NCBI GenBank assembly: GCA_907163375.1
Contig: CAJQUW010012467.1
Span: 1-64,000 of the forward strand
DNA: 64,000 nt
DNA from: Prostheceraeus crozeri
Lineage: Eukaryota; Platyhelminthes; Polycladida; Euryleptidae
Direction: 5' to 3'
The translations under genes and the position numbers were made by a program. The notes beneath the pieces were generated by a model that worked only from the letters and a program-made list of their open reading frames with translations, had not been told where the DNA came from and searched no databases. This document shows positions 1-11,577 of the stretch, piece by piece; position 1 is the first letter of the stretch, and each line of letters starts with the position of its first letter.

Positions 1-104
1 GCTTATAAACTGTATCTCATTTAACAAATTTTAAACGTTATCTCAGTTCGTTTTGAAAGAAAAGTACTTGCGTAAAAGCGTTGACTTTATCACAATAATC
101 ATGG

Positions 105-398
105 TTGGATCTATTAACCCGACTTCGTCTTCAAGTAAAAAGGTACAGTAGAATAGAAGGACTAACAAGACAAATCATACAGCTTCAATCGAGGAGCAAT
201 TTATTTCGTGATCATAACATTGGTTTCTTGTTTCAAAATCTTGGTGAAAGAAGAGTCAATTTTAGTATTGACAAAAAAATACTACACCTTATTGATCATA
301 AGCCTGAGGTAAATTTAATGATAGAATTTATTTCATTTAAAATGAGTGATGAAAATCCGACAGTTATACTGAGTAATTTAGGCGACATATGTCCTTAG
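105..398 (+). CDS. Unrecognised 97-codon open frame in element A
   Basis: A rightward open frame of 97 codons faces the leftward integrase/phospholipase remnant, with stop codons converging near 400. The predicted product is mixed and basic at its start, with a hydrophilic C-terminal half and no recognisable motif, signal peptide or membrane segment. It may be a small gene of the Polinton-type element or simply an open stretch in AT-rich DNA. I do not assign a function. Confidence 0.25.
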   Translation: MDLLTRLRLQVKRYSRIEGLTRQIIQLQSRSNLFRDHNIGFLFQNLGERRVNFSIDKKILHLIDHKPEVNLMIEFISFKMSDENPTVILSNLGDICP

Positions 399-407
399 GT
401 TAATAAC

Positions 408-870
408 TCATTCAGACTCATTCGGCATATGAATAAGATCAGCACTCCAAATATCATCTTTCTTAAATACTTTTACCTTCAATAGGTATTTAGGCTTTCC
501 ATATTCCTTGTGAACTTCGGACGCGTAGGTTTCAGTGTTATGAGTTTTGTCTAAACCCTGACCGAACAATATTATAGCTTGTAAAGCTTTCTTAACAAAC
601 ATTCTTTCAATTTTTTCTCTAAATGTAGGATTTTGAATATTATCTAAATCTTGAATCATCTTTCTTATCAGCTCAAGACGAGATTTTAGGTCATGATTTC
701 GATAAGCTAAATCGTGTCTATAACTGCTCATCAACTCTTTTATTGGTTCTTCACCTGGTTTTGGATTAATATTCTCAACTATCTTATAACTAATCCAAGT
801 TCCTGGACCGGTATATGAATGACCAGGAAGATGTTTTTCCTTTGAATATTTACTCCAAATAAATCAAGGA
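408..870 (-). pseudogene. Phospholipase A2 domain next to the start of a Polinton integrase (fossil)
   Basis: Read leftward, this stretch encodes the two hallmarks of the parvovirus-type phospholipase A2: a calcium-loop motif YTGPGT (near 801-818) and the catalytic helix motif HDLAYR (near 701-722), followed by a long basic helix. In parvoviruses this domain helps particles leave the endosome; adintovirus/Polinton-type elements are known to carry relatives. The end of the open frame reads KKDDIWSADLIHM, which matches the first-aspartate region of Polinton integrases (RNase H fold, rve family). The phospholipase and integrase parts are therefore adjacent or fused. The gene is broken and only a fragment of the integrase is in the window. 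The motif match is good; the exact gene boundaries are inference. Confidence 0.65.
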
Positions 871-1130
871 AAGATTTCTAATGTCTTTTTGTTAATCACC
901 ACTGTGTGGCAGAAGCGATGCCAGAATGTACTTTTAAGAGATAATTCAATAAATCTAAATTAGAAATTTTTAATTAAATTAAATTTTTGGAATATGTAGA
1001 ACTTGTAGAATTTGTTGAATTTGTAGAATACATTTGAAAGATAAAAAAATATTTATAACAATATATTTATTACAAATGTTTGTCAATGATTCATACTAGG
1101 ACTTAGATATATTCCAGAACCATCTTTAGT

Positions 1131-1445
1131 TTATTTTATTTCAATTAAATCATCAACATTGTGAAGAATATTTTTAAGAACTCGTTTTCCTTCATCAACT
1201 AAATTTAATTTACTAATAAAATTATCTACTATTCCTTCTCCCCTAGCAACTTTCTCTAACTCTCTATTATGACGTTTTTGTTCTTCTAATGCTGCCTTCT
1301 CTGATTTATTTTTATTTACTGCTTGGACAATACCAGCTGTCCCACCTGCAACACTTCCCGCAGCTGCTATGCCTCCTATCATTAGTGGAATTAATGGGAG
1401 AATTCCACCATTCTTTTCTTCTTGTAATTCAATATTCTCTATCAT
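1131..1445 (-). CDS. Small hydrophobic virion-type protein of element A
   Basis: This 104-residue frame has an acidic N-terminus and a glycine/alanine-rich hydrophobic stretch at residues 14-42 (PLIPLMIGGIAAAG and on). A charged amphipathic helix and a second helical C-terminal half follow. Small proteins with a Gly/Ala-rich membrane-active segment are common beside the capsid genes of Polintons and adintoviruses, where a role in membrane interaction or particle interior is suspected. The frame lies directly downstream of the capsid gene on the same strand, in keeping with a late-gene cluster. Family membership is inferred from composition and position, not from a diagnostic motif. It looks open over its whole length. 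Confidence 0.45.
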   Translation of the reverse strand: MIENIELQEEKNGGILPLIPLMIGGIAAAGSVAGGTAGIVQAVNKNKSEKAALEEQKRHNRELEKVARGEGIVDNFISKLNLVDEGKRVLKNILHNVDDLIEIK

Positions 1446-1654
1446 TGGTTTACTTATGTAATACTTCTTTTTGCTAATCGTAATAGTTTTAGGTGTATTT
1501 TTGTCAACAATGTTACGTAGTTTTAGTTCAACAGTTTTATCATTATTATTATTACTTTTCGCTTGCGAAATTTTTAATGAAAAATTTTCAGTTTAGAATT
1601 TTTTAATGTATTCTAGTTATGAAAAAATTTGAAGTTACCAAAAATTTTAATTAA

Positions 1655-1765
1655 CTTATCGACGAAGTCTTGGGTCTAAACCTATAGGACTTTGTTCAGA
1701 GTCTTCATCCGATCGGACCAAAGTCCTCAGGTTATTAACCTATAGAACCTTGTTCAGAGGCTTTT
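1655..1765. repeat. Palindrome-rich GC island between genes of element A
   Basis: A GC-richer island sits in AT-rich DNA. It holds two imperfect tandem copies of a roughly 55-bp unit with the shared core CTATAGGTT on the minus strand. It includes the short palindrome GACGAAGTC (1661-1669; stem GAC/GTC, loop GAA). It resembles the mini-hairpins found inside the polymerase gene of element B. Confidence 0.5.
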
Positions 1766-1774
1766 TGCATCTTC

Positions 1775-2835
1775 TAGCAATAAACCATAAGCCAGCAATG
1801 AAGTTGTGGAATCTTTCTTTTCAATATTAATTGTTACATCACAACCATTTTTAATAATATCTTCAGATTGTGCACTTCAATCGAAACAGAAAACAGCATA
1901 TAAATGTCTCCAATCTCCAGGAGTTAATTGTGGTTCAACTCCAAATTCTATACAAAGATTTCTATAAGCATCATATCCTACCATAAATTGATTATTGGTA
2001 TCATCAAATCTTACTGGATCAATTATATATCGGGTTTGATTTAAAGCAACTTGTAAACTTCGAATTGTGTTAGTATGGAAAAGATTGTTGTTAATTTTCT
2101 TTGAAAAGTTAGTAATAAATATCTTGGAGTATTTGATGTCTTTGTGAAATGCCAGTTAAATCCTTGTTCAGAAAAAGTTACAGAACTAGCAGTACGCTTT
2201 AGAAAATTTACTGGAATTGGTTTGTTAGTATTTAATCTTTCTGCTATAGTTGATTCAACCTCTAAACTAGGAGTAATATGCTTAATCCACCATTCAAGTC
2301 TATCAATTTTTAAATATTCTTTTTTTACAGTCTTACCCATAAAAGAATTAATTTTATTAATTTGCTGTGCGATGAATTATTAATATTAAATTTAAAATAT
2401 GATGTGATATTTTGTCAAACATCTAATATCCGAATAATGGAGAACAATGACCATTTTACTGTCTATTTACTTTCTTGTTAAACTCACGTCGCTTTCTTAA
2501 ATATATGCACTATTGTTTGTTTTATTTAAATGATTTGCAATATTTTCTACATCTTTCGCAATTCCTGCTGCATCTGTTCCAGCGTGAGTTAAATCATCAA
2601 CAATTATACCATCATTAGCATCAGGAAACCAACCTTCGATTTCATACTTTTTATTATTTTTACCAATTGTTACAGATCGAAGCATTGTATCAGTTACACC
2701 TGGAGAATCACCTATTGTTTCTATATTTTGAGTTGCAACATCTAAACGCATTTGTGTAAATAATCTTGGAAAGAAATTATTCTCTAATGCAATATTATCA
2801 AGTATCTGGTAATGGTGTTGTAAAATTGGCATCAC
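1775..2835 (-). pseudogene. Major capsid protein of Polinton type (fossil)
   Basis: The leftward translation contains segments typical of the double jelly-roll major capsid proteins of animal Polintons. One is an N-terminal part with LDNIALENNFFPRLF and GWFPDANDGIIVDD. The other is a C-terminal part with YDAYRNLCIEFGVEPQLTPG and a DWRHLYAVFCFD segment, ending in a short run of conserved residues. The encoded shell protein would form the capsid lattice. The gene is broken, with a few breaks, and part of the middle is degraded. Neighbouring genes downstream on the same strand are the small hydrophobic protein and the phospholipase/integrase remnant. The assignment rests on remembered family wording and needs a profile search to be firm. 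Confidence 0.6.
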
Positions 2836-3345
2836 TATACAAAGAATATATCAACAGTGTAAAAATGGAATCAGGTTATATATAAATAACTTTAGTTGAT
2901 TATAAACTTTTAAAGATTAAATCTCCTCGCAATATTTACTTCTACTGGAAGATTCGGGATTCATAGCAATTCTTACATAGTCATCTCTTTTTTTTTGACT
3001 GTAAACTGACAAGAACGGAGAATCGTCTACATCTGAATTTTAACTTATCAATCGGAGGATAGACAATTTTTATAAAAAATAATTTGACTTTTTTTTGTTT
3101 TTTCCTACACATACCAGAAAAAATATTTTCTTAGGTTCTTCCTTTTCTCGAATCGATATTTTAGAATTTTGCTAAACCATTACCCACTCCTATTATCTAT
3201 CAATTGATTTCTTCATTCCTGTTTAACTGTCACGCGGCTATTGTTAACAATTTTGGTTTTTGTTTCCTCTGAAAGATTTTTTTAATATTTTTAGGTTCTT
3301 CAGGAGTCGTTCTTAAGTTTTCACGAATGTTTTTCTAGTTGTTTC

Positions 3346-3576
3346 TTAAATCTCGTTTTGAGACTTAACAGCATTTGATATTGCACTAGTTGTACTGCCT
3401 ATAGCAGCAGATGTAATTAAATCTTTATTATTGTTAATAACATTAGCGATACTTCCTATATTATCAGTGATGCCAGGAAATATTCCATCTCCTTCTTTTT
3501 GTACTGTTTTTACACTCTTATAATGATAAACAGGATTCATACGTGGTTCATGGGCAATTCTTTTTATTTGAAGCAA
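3346..3576 (-). CDS. Small glycine/alanine-rich protein of element A
   Basis: A 76-residue frame begins with a basic segment, passes through GDGIFPGITDNIGSIANVI and ends in an alanine/serine-rich helix. It lies upstream of the capsid gene on the same strand. Composition and place fit a small structural protein of the element, but there is no diagnostic motif and the family is unknown to me. It is open throughout. Confidence 0.35.
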   Translation of the reverse strand: MLQIKRIAHEPRMNPVYHYKSVKTVQKEGDGIFPGITDNIGSIANVINNNKDLITSAAIGSTTSAISNAVKSQNEI

Positions 3577-3854
3577 ATTTTTTAAGACTGTGTTTATAAA
3601 TTACAGTCATTTTTAGGAATAAATTTGACTTTTGGGGAAAATATTTACGTTAATGATTAAGATTTACGTGTGTGAATGGACAACAACTTCGTAACAGCTT
3701 TATTAATTTTCTGTTGCACTTCATCTATTGCGTCAAGCAGCGCGTGATGTATTTTAATTTCTTTTCTATTAACTTGCATTTTCTGCTGATTCATCTTCAA
3801 CGAACGCACACACAAAAAAAAACGAACCCGTTTTTAAGAGCATTCAAATTGACT

Positions 3855-4210
3855 TAAAGAAGAACATCTAACTGATTTTTAACAGCATCTAACTGTTCTC
3901 TATTTCCTTTATCATTTTTCTTTAATTCATTTTCTAAATTGATTTTTAGAGTTTTTATTTTATCAACTTTTTGATTAAGTGAGTTTACTTCATTTATTAT
4001 TCTATTCATCTTTTTTATTTGTTGAGTAATTTTAGAACTTAATTCATCAACACTTTTTTTGGAATGTAACTTGTAACTTATTTAAGTTTTTAAAAATTGC
4101 TTTAGGAAGTTTTTCTAATTCATTTTCTAATTGTTCTTTCAATAGTTGTATCTGATGTTTATTTTTGATGACTGCAGATTTTAACTTTATTAGAAAGTAA
4201 TATTAAAAAT
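3855..4210 (-). pseudogene. Coiled-coil protein remnant of element A
   Basis: The leftward translation is a long heptad-like helix rich in Lys, Glu, Asn and Gln, with segments such as VDELSSKITQQIKKMNRI and hydrophobic residues at regular spacing. A coiled-coil gene also occurs in element B (46,586-47,481), where it precedes the minor capsid gene, so the two may be counterparts. The frame is broken. No enzymatic motif is visible. Confidence 0.4.
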
Positions 4211-4646
4211 TTTTTTAACAAGTTATTTTCCTATATTTACTTCTAGCGTCTCTATCCTTTTTATATCAAGTTATATTAAATTTTTTTTTTTCGTTTAATG
4301 ATTTGTCCATTAAGTTTGTTAAGCAACTTTTAATTCATTCATCAGTGGAACCAAAAACTATTGTTTATATATTTTTCTTTTTAAGTCATTGATTTGTTTT
4401 TTATCAACAATATTGGTTTATTTGTTAACCTCTATATTTTTGTTGCGGAAGAATAGAAAGATGCAATGGAACCAATAAAAAAACGTCTCCAGTTTTCATG
4501 AACTATAATTTTCTATTTCTGTTTCTGAAATCAACAGATTATTCGGGATATATGCAAACCATCCCATCCAAACATTTGTAGAAATAAAAATAAAAATTAT
4601 TTTCTCATGAAAATAAAAAATAAATTCTTCTCACATAAAAATAAAA

Positions 4647-4781
4647 ATGGAAATGATTCAAATTTGTCAAGTTTGTAATATGCGTTTTACAAATCAAGCG
4701 TTTCCATTTTTACCAGATATTGGGCCAAAGCTGATCAACTTTAATTCGTTGCCACGACAAAGCTACATTGAGTTCTTTTAA
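4647..4781 (+). CDS. Short zinc-knuckle-like frame at edge of element A
   Basis: A 44-codon rightward frame begins MEMIQICQVCNMRF, a C-x2-C pair spaced as in the first half of a C2H2 finger, but no His pair follows. The DNA polymerase gene of element B also starts with a short C2H2-like finger after a similar Met, so this may be the decayed start of a corresponding gene reading the other way. Too short for a firm call. Confidence 0.3.
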   Translation: MEMIQICQVCNMRFTNQAFPFLPDIGPKLINFNSLPRQSYIEFF

Positions 4782-5654
4782 GAACTGATTAATCCAATGG
4801 TTACAGTAGCATTGCCTTTGTACACTTGCGGATTGGAGAACGCCATCCAGTCCTCATTAGGAACTACTATTAACTAATAATTTAAATTAGAAAACATATA
4901 TTACTAATTCTATTATAAATGGCTACTGGGATGAACTTTCCATCTTTGTATGAGAATTAACATTTGGATAGTAATGGTCTTCAGATGCATGTTGTTTCAC
5001 GACCCCACTACTGCGGAACTTACTGGAACCTTCTGCTAGCTGGCGAAATGCCCTAAAATTTGTCCCACACATATAGTCACCTTAGAGGGGGGCGCAAATG
5101 CCCAATAGATAGCAGGAAATCTTGAAAGTTCCAACCTCGGCCAAATTTCCCTCGTCTCTTTTCGGAAGGCTCTGGGGCAAAATAAAAAATTTTTTTTTTT
5201 CCTCAATGGATTATAATGGTACGAAAAGTGTTCAGCGTTTAACAAAATGCGAAAGGAGTGGAATAAAGCGCCCTCTACTTTGAAAAACATATAGATTTTG
5301 TGGTAGCAATAAATGTCCTTTGCTATGTAAAATCTTTGAATACCGAAACATTGCTAACGGAAAGTTTTCAGTACAAGGCAGACCGGGTTTATCTTTTTTG
5401 ATCAGCCAGGTGTTTTTATTTTTTAACTTGTAAAAGTAGAAATGTTTTATTTTATCCATCTCTATCCAATGTAGCAGATTGTGGAATGCAAATATGTAGG
5501 ATCAGTACAAAGCAAAACCGCTACATTGTAGATTAAAAAAATGGTCCATACGACATCTATAGTAATTAAAAGGTCACTTAAACACATATCTTAGCTAATC
5601 ACATTTTCAGCAAGATCATCATTCTTTTGGAAACTGATGTTGAACATAACATAA

Positions 5655-5700
5655 ATAGGTGTGGTGGGGGGGTGGTTGGGGTGGGGGAGTGAGGGTATGT
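5655..5700. repeat. G-rich low-complexity tract
   Basis: The plus strand is composed almost only of G and T with runs of four to six G. It has the composition needed for a G-quadruplex but no regular unit. No gene lies close by. Confidence 0.6.
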
Positions 5701-7649
5701 GTTGAAGTGTGGGTAGCAAATTATTGATCATGTTGATGACAATATAATACATATTACCGGAAGAGATAAACAGTAATAGCTCAACCGCAAGGAGGACATG
5801 CATATCAAGAATGGCTCCAATACCTTAATACCCGCTGGGTTTTGAATGATAGAGTTTTTGGGAGGTGGATGTGTTATCTCAGCAACCATATACAATGATC
5901 AATTTTTTAGGTTAACCGAATTATAGCAGACGAAAAAGGAGTCATGGAATAAGAAAATCGGGTAGAAAAAACTCAAATATTATGGAACTTGACAATACTT
6001 ATCAAGGATTGCAAGATTCTTTTGAGACGCGTAGGATGTCAAAGTTGAGAGATTATGCCATTGTCATTGGCAGCACATCGAGACAAGAATTTTGCACAGT
6101 CCACCACTCAATATCTGGTTCTCCCGCATTCTCATCACACCCCAATTCCTTAGAATATAAATCTCAGGTATGAGACTTCGCTGAGTTACAGGCTTCGTCG
6201 TGGATATCCATGGATATCGTGTATCAATGATCTTTAAGGCTATGATATGCAAGACTAGCAAGACGTAGGGCAGTCAGAATGGTGTGGCTTCTCGCGGTAT
6301 ATCCATGGCAACTACAATGTTTACCATGGTCCATATAATTGCAATGTTCAAAATGTAATTTATTGTGCATCAATTTTCTAAAGTAAAAAAACGAATCTAC
6401 CAAATATATGCGGTTTTTTGGCGACCGTGTCGACGCACTAGTTTCGTCGTCCATGCGATACTTTCACAATTACGGTATGCTGGTCAAGCATTTCCAATGT
6501 CAGGTGAATTGACAATAATTGACCACTCACATTATCGATCTAACCGTCACACCTGGTAATATGCACGACAATCAAGACAGAAAGTCTATGCAAAAGTGAC
6601 TGAAGCGGCTACAAATGTCTAAGTATAAGAAACTATTTATCAAAATACATGCATAAATGATCAAAATAGACATCATAACAATGATGCGAATGCTCTAACA
6701 GCATGAACCAATGGAACAACAAAGGAAAAATAATTACATGTATCAAATCAATGAAGAAGGCTAAATATGGAACAAACATATAGTCATGAACTCCCCTTAT
6801 GCCATTCAAGAGGTGGTTTCAGTTTTTCCTTATAGTCCCATGGCTTCATCAATTACGGCAATGTATTTCACATTGGTGGTTAAATTGAAAATATTTCCTT
6901 GGGATGTTAATTATATAGAATAAGAAAGAATGTAGGAATATACATGTAGCTATACTTGCCCTGTAGGTAAACGAGTATCTCCGAGACTCGATCAACCCTT
7001 CTAAAGGGGAAACAGGTGGTGCGAAGCCCATGTAAAAGACATCACACACACTGCACCGAGACTTCCTTTGTTAGCCACATTGAAAGGCTGTACATGATTG
7101 GGAATCGTTGATTATACATATAGCGATTTTGAAATATAGTTGAGTAAGCGCTTATTTTGTTCAGATGTTTGGGAATAAATTATTTCTTGAAATTTATTTT
7201 ACGATCGCGCCTGTTGAGAATCGGAATTTATGTATTATGTAATTGTAGTCCTATTTAGTGTGAATTTGTCCAGTGATGGAAAGGCACTTTCAACAAATAG
7301 GAATCAGTGAAGGTGCCGAGTTTTTTGGCAGCTTGCGGCCGTTTTTTAGGACTTCGCTCTCAATGGATAACGAAGTTCGATTTAATCCATTATTCGCGAA
7401 TTTTATTAACCAATTTGAGATGCTGCGAAAGGTTTCAGCGTCATCTGAATTGCATAATCTATCCATACATCGGAATTCCTCTATAATCTCATTTCTCTCT
7501 TAATTGAAGCTGGTAGAAACTGATGATGAGTGAATGCAAAATAGCCTCTTTTTGATTCTTATACAATAGAATTAATGATCGGACCTAGCGCCATCGTCAT
7601 GAATAGTGAGGCGGGACTGTATCAAGTACGAGGGGTTGAGATAACCATG

Positions 7650-7690
7650 GGGGGGGGGGGGGGGGTCATTATTGCGGGGGGGGGGGTGGA
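7650..7690. repeat. Two long G homopolymers
   Basis: Two uninterrupted G runs, about 18 and 13 bases, are separated by a short AT spacer. Homopolymers of this length are rarely read correctly, so their exact lengths are uncertain. They could fold as intramolecular G-quadruplexes. Confidence 0.8.
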
Positions 7691-9348
7691 GATACACATT
7701 GACGAATGTTGATGTGTGGTAGTTATGAAAGTTGGGTTATTACACGAGCAAATACGTTTGCTGTAAGTCGCCATAGAAATCACAACGCAATCATTAATAT
7801 ATCGTAGAAACATTAGTGGATTGGATAAATGTATCGTTGGGAAACTGGTCGACCTGTCCAGTCAGGGCGTATTCATAACCATAAATTGCGAAAGGTGGGA
7901 GATGCCTTGGAGCCCATTAGCAAGACCTCTTTTTCCGACACTAGAAATGTTGCATCAAAATGAAAAGGTATTCCATCTTGAATTTCGTTCTCATGGGAAC
8001 AACCCGAAGCTAATTGCATCATTCAAAGGACTTTTATACTTTATCTTGGGAGATCACAGCTAATCGTGAAATGTATATTGTGTTTGGAAGAGGAACAGAG
8101 ACTTAATGAAGTGTGAGAAGAGGAACTGAGAAATATGAGGGAAAAGAAAGGGAAGGAATGCGACCAAAATGCCATGTTTGGAAGAGCTCTTGGATTCAAA
8201 ATAAATATCGAAGAAAACGGTAGAAATTGAAGGATAAGAGAAGGATGCGAGATTGGAGAAAGCAAGAGGCTAGCACTCAAATGATTTTGTCCTGCAAATA
8301 CGTTGCTACCTGCAGCTGCGAAGTAAGTTGAAAGAAAGCAATCAAGTAGAATGATGCAACTGAAAGGTATATGTCCATGTCTGAGACCTGCGACGAGCAA
8401 ATTTGAAAGCAGTAGATGTAGAATTTCAAAGACGAGGGCGATGCACAACATGAAATGGAGAAAAATAAGCTGAGAAGGTAATGCCTAGAAGCATTCATCC
8501 AGAAGAAGAATGGATTTTGAAATTCCGCCAGTAGTTTCCAGGATATTGCTCTTTCGTTCAATTTATTTGTTACACATGTTTTTACCACTATTTTGTAGTG
8601 GTCACTTTCGAATTCTTGGCTATCTATTACCTAGCCAACCCCCATCATCATGAAGTTCAATTCAACACCTCCAATTAACTTGACATTGACCTTTCATGTA
8701 AATTTGAGGAACTCGTCCTTCAAGGAAATATGTTAAATCGCTGTCCAAATATTGTGATAAATTATGTAATGTAATTCTCAGAATGCACCATGTAATACTA
8801 GGATTGATCTTTGAATTCAAAATCGTTCGAAGTTTGCATAAGTTAAACAATAATTCGCTAAAACTTGTTGGCCACACTGATGTTTACAAAGTTGAAAATT
8901 GTTGTCGGATTTTTCACTGATCTACAGCACAGTTAATTAAACAGGTACAATTTACTTGACTAATTATTCTAGTAGAATGTCTAACTTCATTGTGATCGTT
9001 GGCTTGCTTCAATTTCATAAATTGAATCTTAAGTGTCGAAAACGGCATTTAAACCTCAATCCCTTACAACGTGTAATTTTCGTTAGACAGAAGTGTCTGC
9101 AGTTCTATTAATGATGCTTATAACATAGTTTTTATGAGTCAGGAGTATTGCATTGGAAATTCAACAATCATCAGTGATGAAACCAAATATACTTCCTTCT
9201 GGTTTAGGTAATAATAAATATCAAAAAAGATTCTGACAGAATCAGAATTTCAGTTATCAATCACTTATGACTGACATTCGATTTCGTGGTATTAAGACAA
9301 TACTTAATTTGCATTTAGGAAGAATTATATGTGTTTCGTCGTTTTCAG

Positions 9349-11577
9349 GTCACCACACGGGCATGAGCAATAATACCAGAGGTCCAAAAGTGAAGTTAGA
9401 ACAATTCAAATGTGAGTTCTGCGAGAAGTCCCTTAGCCGTTTACAAGCAGCCTGAATAAGGTCATCGACAAATACACACAGGCGACAAACCGTTCCTCTG
9501 CGAAGCGTGCGGAAAGTCATTTACCCGAAGAAGTCATCTGGAATCTCATCGGCGGATGCATGCAGGTGACAGACCGTTTATTTGTGAGTCTTGCGGGAAG
9601 TCATTTACCGATTCGAGTAATTTGGCGAGGCATCGGCGAATACACACAGGAGACAGACCGTTCATTTGTGAGATATGCGGGAAGTCATTTACCTCTTCGA
9701 GTAGTTTATCGAAGCATCGGCGAAGTCACACAGGAGACAGACCGCTTATTTGTGAGATATGCGGGAAGTCATTTACCTCTTCGAGTAGTTTATCGAAGCA
9801 TCGGCGAATTCACACAGGAGGGAGGCCGCTTATTTGTGAGATATGCGGGAAGTCGTTTTCGGATTCGAGTGGTTTGGCGAAGCATCGGCGAATTCACACA
9901 GGAGAGAGGCCGTTCATCTGCGAAGCGTGCGGAAAGTCATTTGCCGATTCGAGTAGTTTATCGAAGCATCGGCGAAGTCACACAGGAGACAGACCGTTCA
10001 TTTGTGAGATATGCGGGAAGTCATTTACCTCTTCGAGTAGTTTATCGAAGCATCGCCGAAGTCACACAGGAGACAGACCGCTTATTTGTGAGATATGCGG
10101 GAAGTCGTTTTCGGATTCGAGTGGTTTGGCGAAGCATCGGCGAATTCACACAGGAGAGAGGCCGTTCATCTGCGAAGCGTGCGGAAAGTCATTTGCCGAT
10201 TCGAGTAATTTGGTTAAGCATCGGCGAATACACACAGGAGACAGACCGTTCATTTGTGAGATATGCGGGAAGTCATTTACCTCTTCGAGTAGTTTATCGC
10301 AGCATCGGCGAAGTCACACAGGAGAGAGGCCGTTCATCTGCGAAGCGTGCGGAAAGTCATTTGCCGATTCGAGTAATTTGGTTAGGCATCGGCGAATACA
10401 CACAGGAGACAGACCGTTCATTTGTGAGATATGCGGGAAGTCATTTTACCTCTTCGCGAGTTATTTATTAGATCGCAGCATCGGCGAAAGTCCACACACG
10501 GAGACAGAACCGTTCATTTGTGAGATATGCGGGAAGTCATTTACCTCTTTTCGGAGAAAGTTTTATCGAAGCAATCGCCCGAAGTCACACAGGAGACAAA
10601 AGGGGGACCGTTTTCATTTTGGTGAGAATATGTGCGGGAAGTTCATTTACCTCTTTCGAGTAGTTTATCGAACGCACTCGCCGAAGTCCACACAGGAGAC
10701 AGGACCGCTTAATTTGTGAGATATGTGGGAAGGTCGTTTTCGGATTCGGAGTAGTTTGGCGAAGCAAATCGGCGAATTCACACAGGAAGAGCGCCGTTTT
10801 CATCTGCGAAGCGTAGCGGAAAGTCCCATATTACGGATGCGAGTAATTTGGTTTTAGGCCTCGGCGAAATACACACAAGAAGACAGAAGCCCTTCTTTTG
10901 TGAGAATATAGCGGGAAGTCATTTGCCCCTCTTCGAGTAATTATCGAAGCATCGGCGAAGTCACATCAGGAGACAGACCGCTTATATTGTGAGATAATGC
11001 GGGAAAGTCCGTTTTTTCGGATTCGAGTAGTTTGGCGAAGCATCGGCGAATTCACACAGGAGAGAGGCCGTTCATCTGCGAAGCGTGCGGAAAGTCATTT
11101 ACGGATGCGAGTAATTTGGTTAGGCATCGGCGAATACACACAAGAGACAGACCATTCATTTGTGAGATATGCGGGAAGTCATTTACCTCTTCGAGTAGTT
11201 TATCGAAGCATCGGCGAAGTCACACAGGAGACAGACCGCTTATTTGTGAGATATGCGGGAAGTCGTTTTCGGATTCGAGTAGTTTGGCGAAGCATCGGCG
11301 AATTCACACAGGAGAGAGGCCGTTCATCTGCGAAGCGTGCGGAAAGTCATTTAACGATTCCAGTAGTTTGGCGAGGCATCGGCGAATTCACACAGGAGAC
11401 AGGCCGTTCATTTTTGAGATGTGCGGGAAGTCATTTACCGATTCGAGTAGTTTGGCGAGGCATCGGCGAAGTCACACGGGAGACAAGCCGTTCAGTTGCG
11501 AGACCTGCGGGAAGTCGTTTTCGGATTCTGGTAGTTTGGCGAAGCACAACTCATCTTTTTTCAATACTGATTCGTGA
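9349..11577 (+). CDS. Tandem C2H2 zinc-finger protein, about 25 fingers
   Basis: An 84-bp repeat encodes C2H2 fingers of the form CxxCGKSF-x5-L-x2-HRRxH with canonical linkers TGDRPF/TGERPF, as in DNA-binding Kruppel-type factors. A splice acceptor (TTTTCAG, 9342-9348) precedes a possible start at 9363 and a first degenerate finger (CEFCEKSL). That finger is separated from the array by small indels near 9,450. Eleven intact fingers run from about 9,487 to 10,444, then a 570-bp zone (10,444-11,010) is full of one- to three-base insertions, then about six fingers close the frame at 11,577. One late finger lacks its first Cys (FIFEMCGK) and the last lacks its final His. Contact residues vary little (helix types TSSSSLSK, DSSNLVK, DSSGLAK), so fingers have spread by tandem duplication. 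No KRAB, SCAN or BTB domain is visible in the window. Confidence 0.8.
10444..11010 (+). other. Indel-dense stretch inside the finger array, probable sequence error
   Basis: Compared with the nearly identical 84-bp units on both sides, this stretch has dozens of extra single bases, often lengthening homopolymers, plus a few deletions. The changes start and stop abruptly. This is what uncorrected single-molecule reads look like where polishing failed in a repeat; natural decay would give mainly substitutions. Confidence 0.7.

Larger units (their letters stand above)
1..4870 (-). mobile_element. Polinton-type element A, decayed, cut by window edge
   Basis: A very AT-rich block carries leftward remnants of several Polinton/adintovirus-type genes: an integrase start, a phospholipase A2 domain, a small hydrophobic protein, a capsid protein, a glycine-rich small protein and a coiled-coil protein. 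The family assignment rests on the gene combination and on the conserved wording of the capsid and integrase segments. The element is old and broken, with roughly ten or more breaks, and its left part lies outside the window. No terminal repeat was found near 4.9 kb, so the right limit is approximate. The block shares its AT richness and its small palindromes with element B at 45-56 kb, which suggests the same lineage. No polymerase or ATPase part is visible here. Confidence 0.75.
4870..9348. other. Long stretch with no supported gene
   Basis: Both strands were read across this 4.5 kb. Open frames are short (under 140 codons), overlap on opposite strands and show no recognisable domain. The only distinct structures are G-rich low-complexity tracts near 5,655-5,700 and 7,650-7,690. 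It may be intergenic, or an intron upstream of the zinc-finger exon. Confidence 0.5.

Noticed and set aside
5036-8877. Many open frames of 60-136 codons on both strands
   Set aside because: They overlap one another, show no domain or codon bias and lack splice or promoter context.
9560-10471. 303-codon frame overlapping the zinc-finger frame
   Set aside because: It exists because the 84-bp repeat has no stop in that frame; it repeats the same 28-residue pattern without Cys/His structure. The same holds for the frame at 10,997-11,674.
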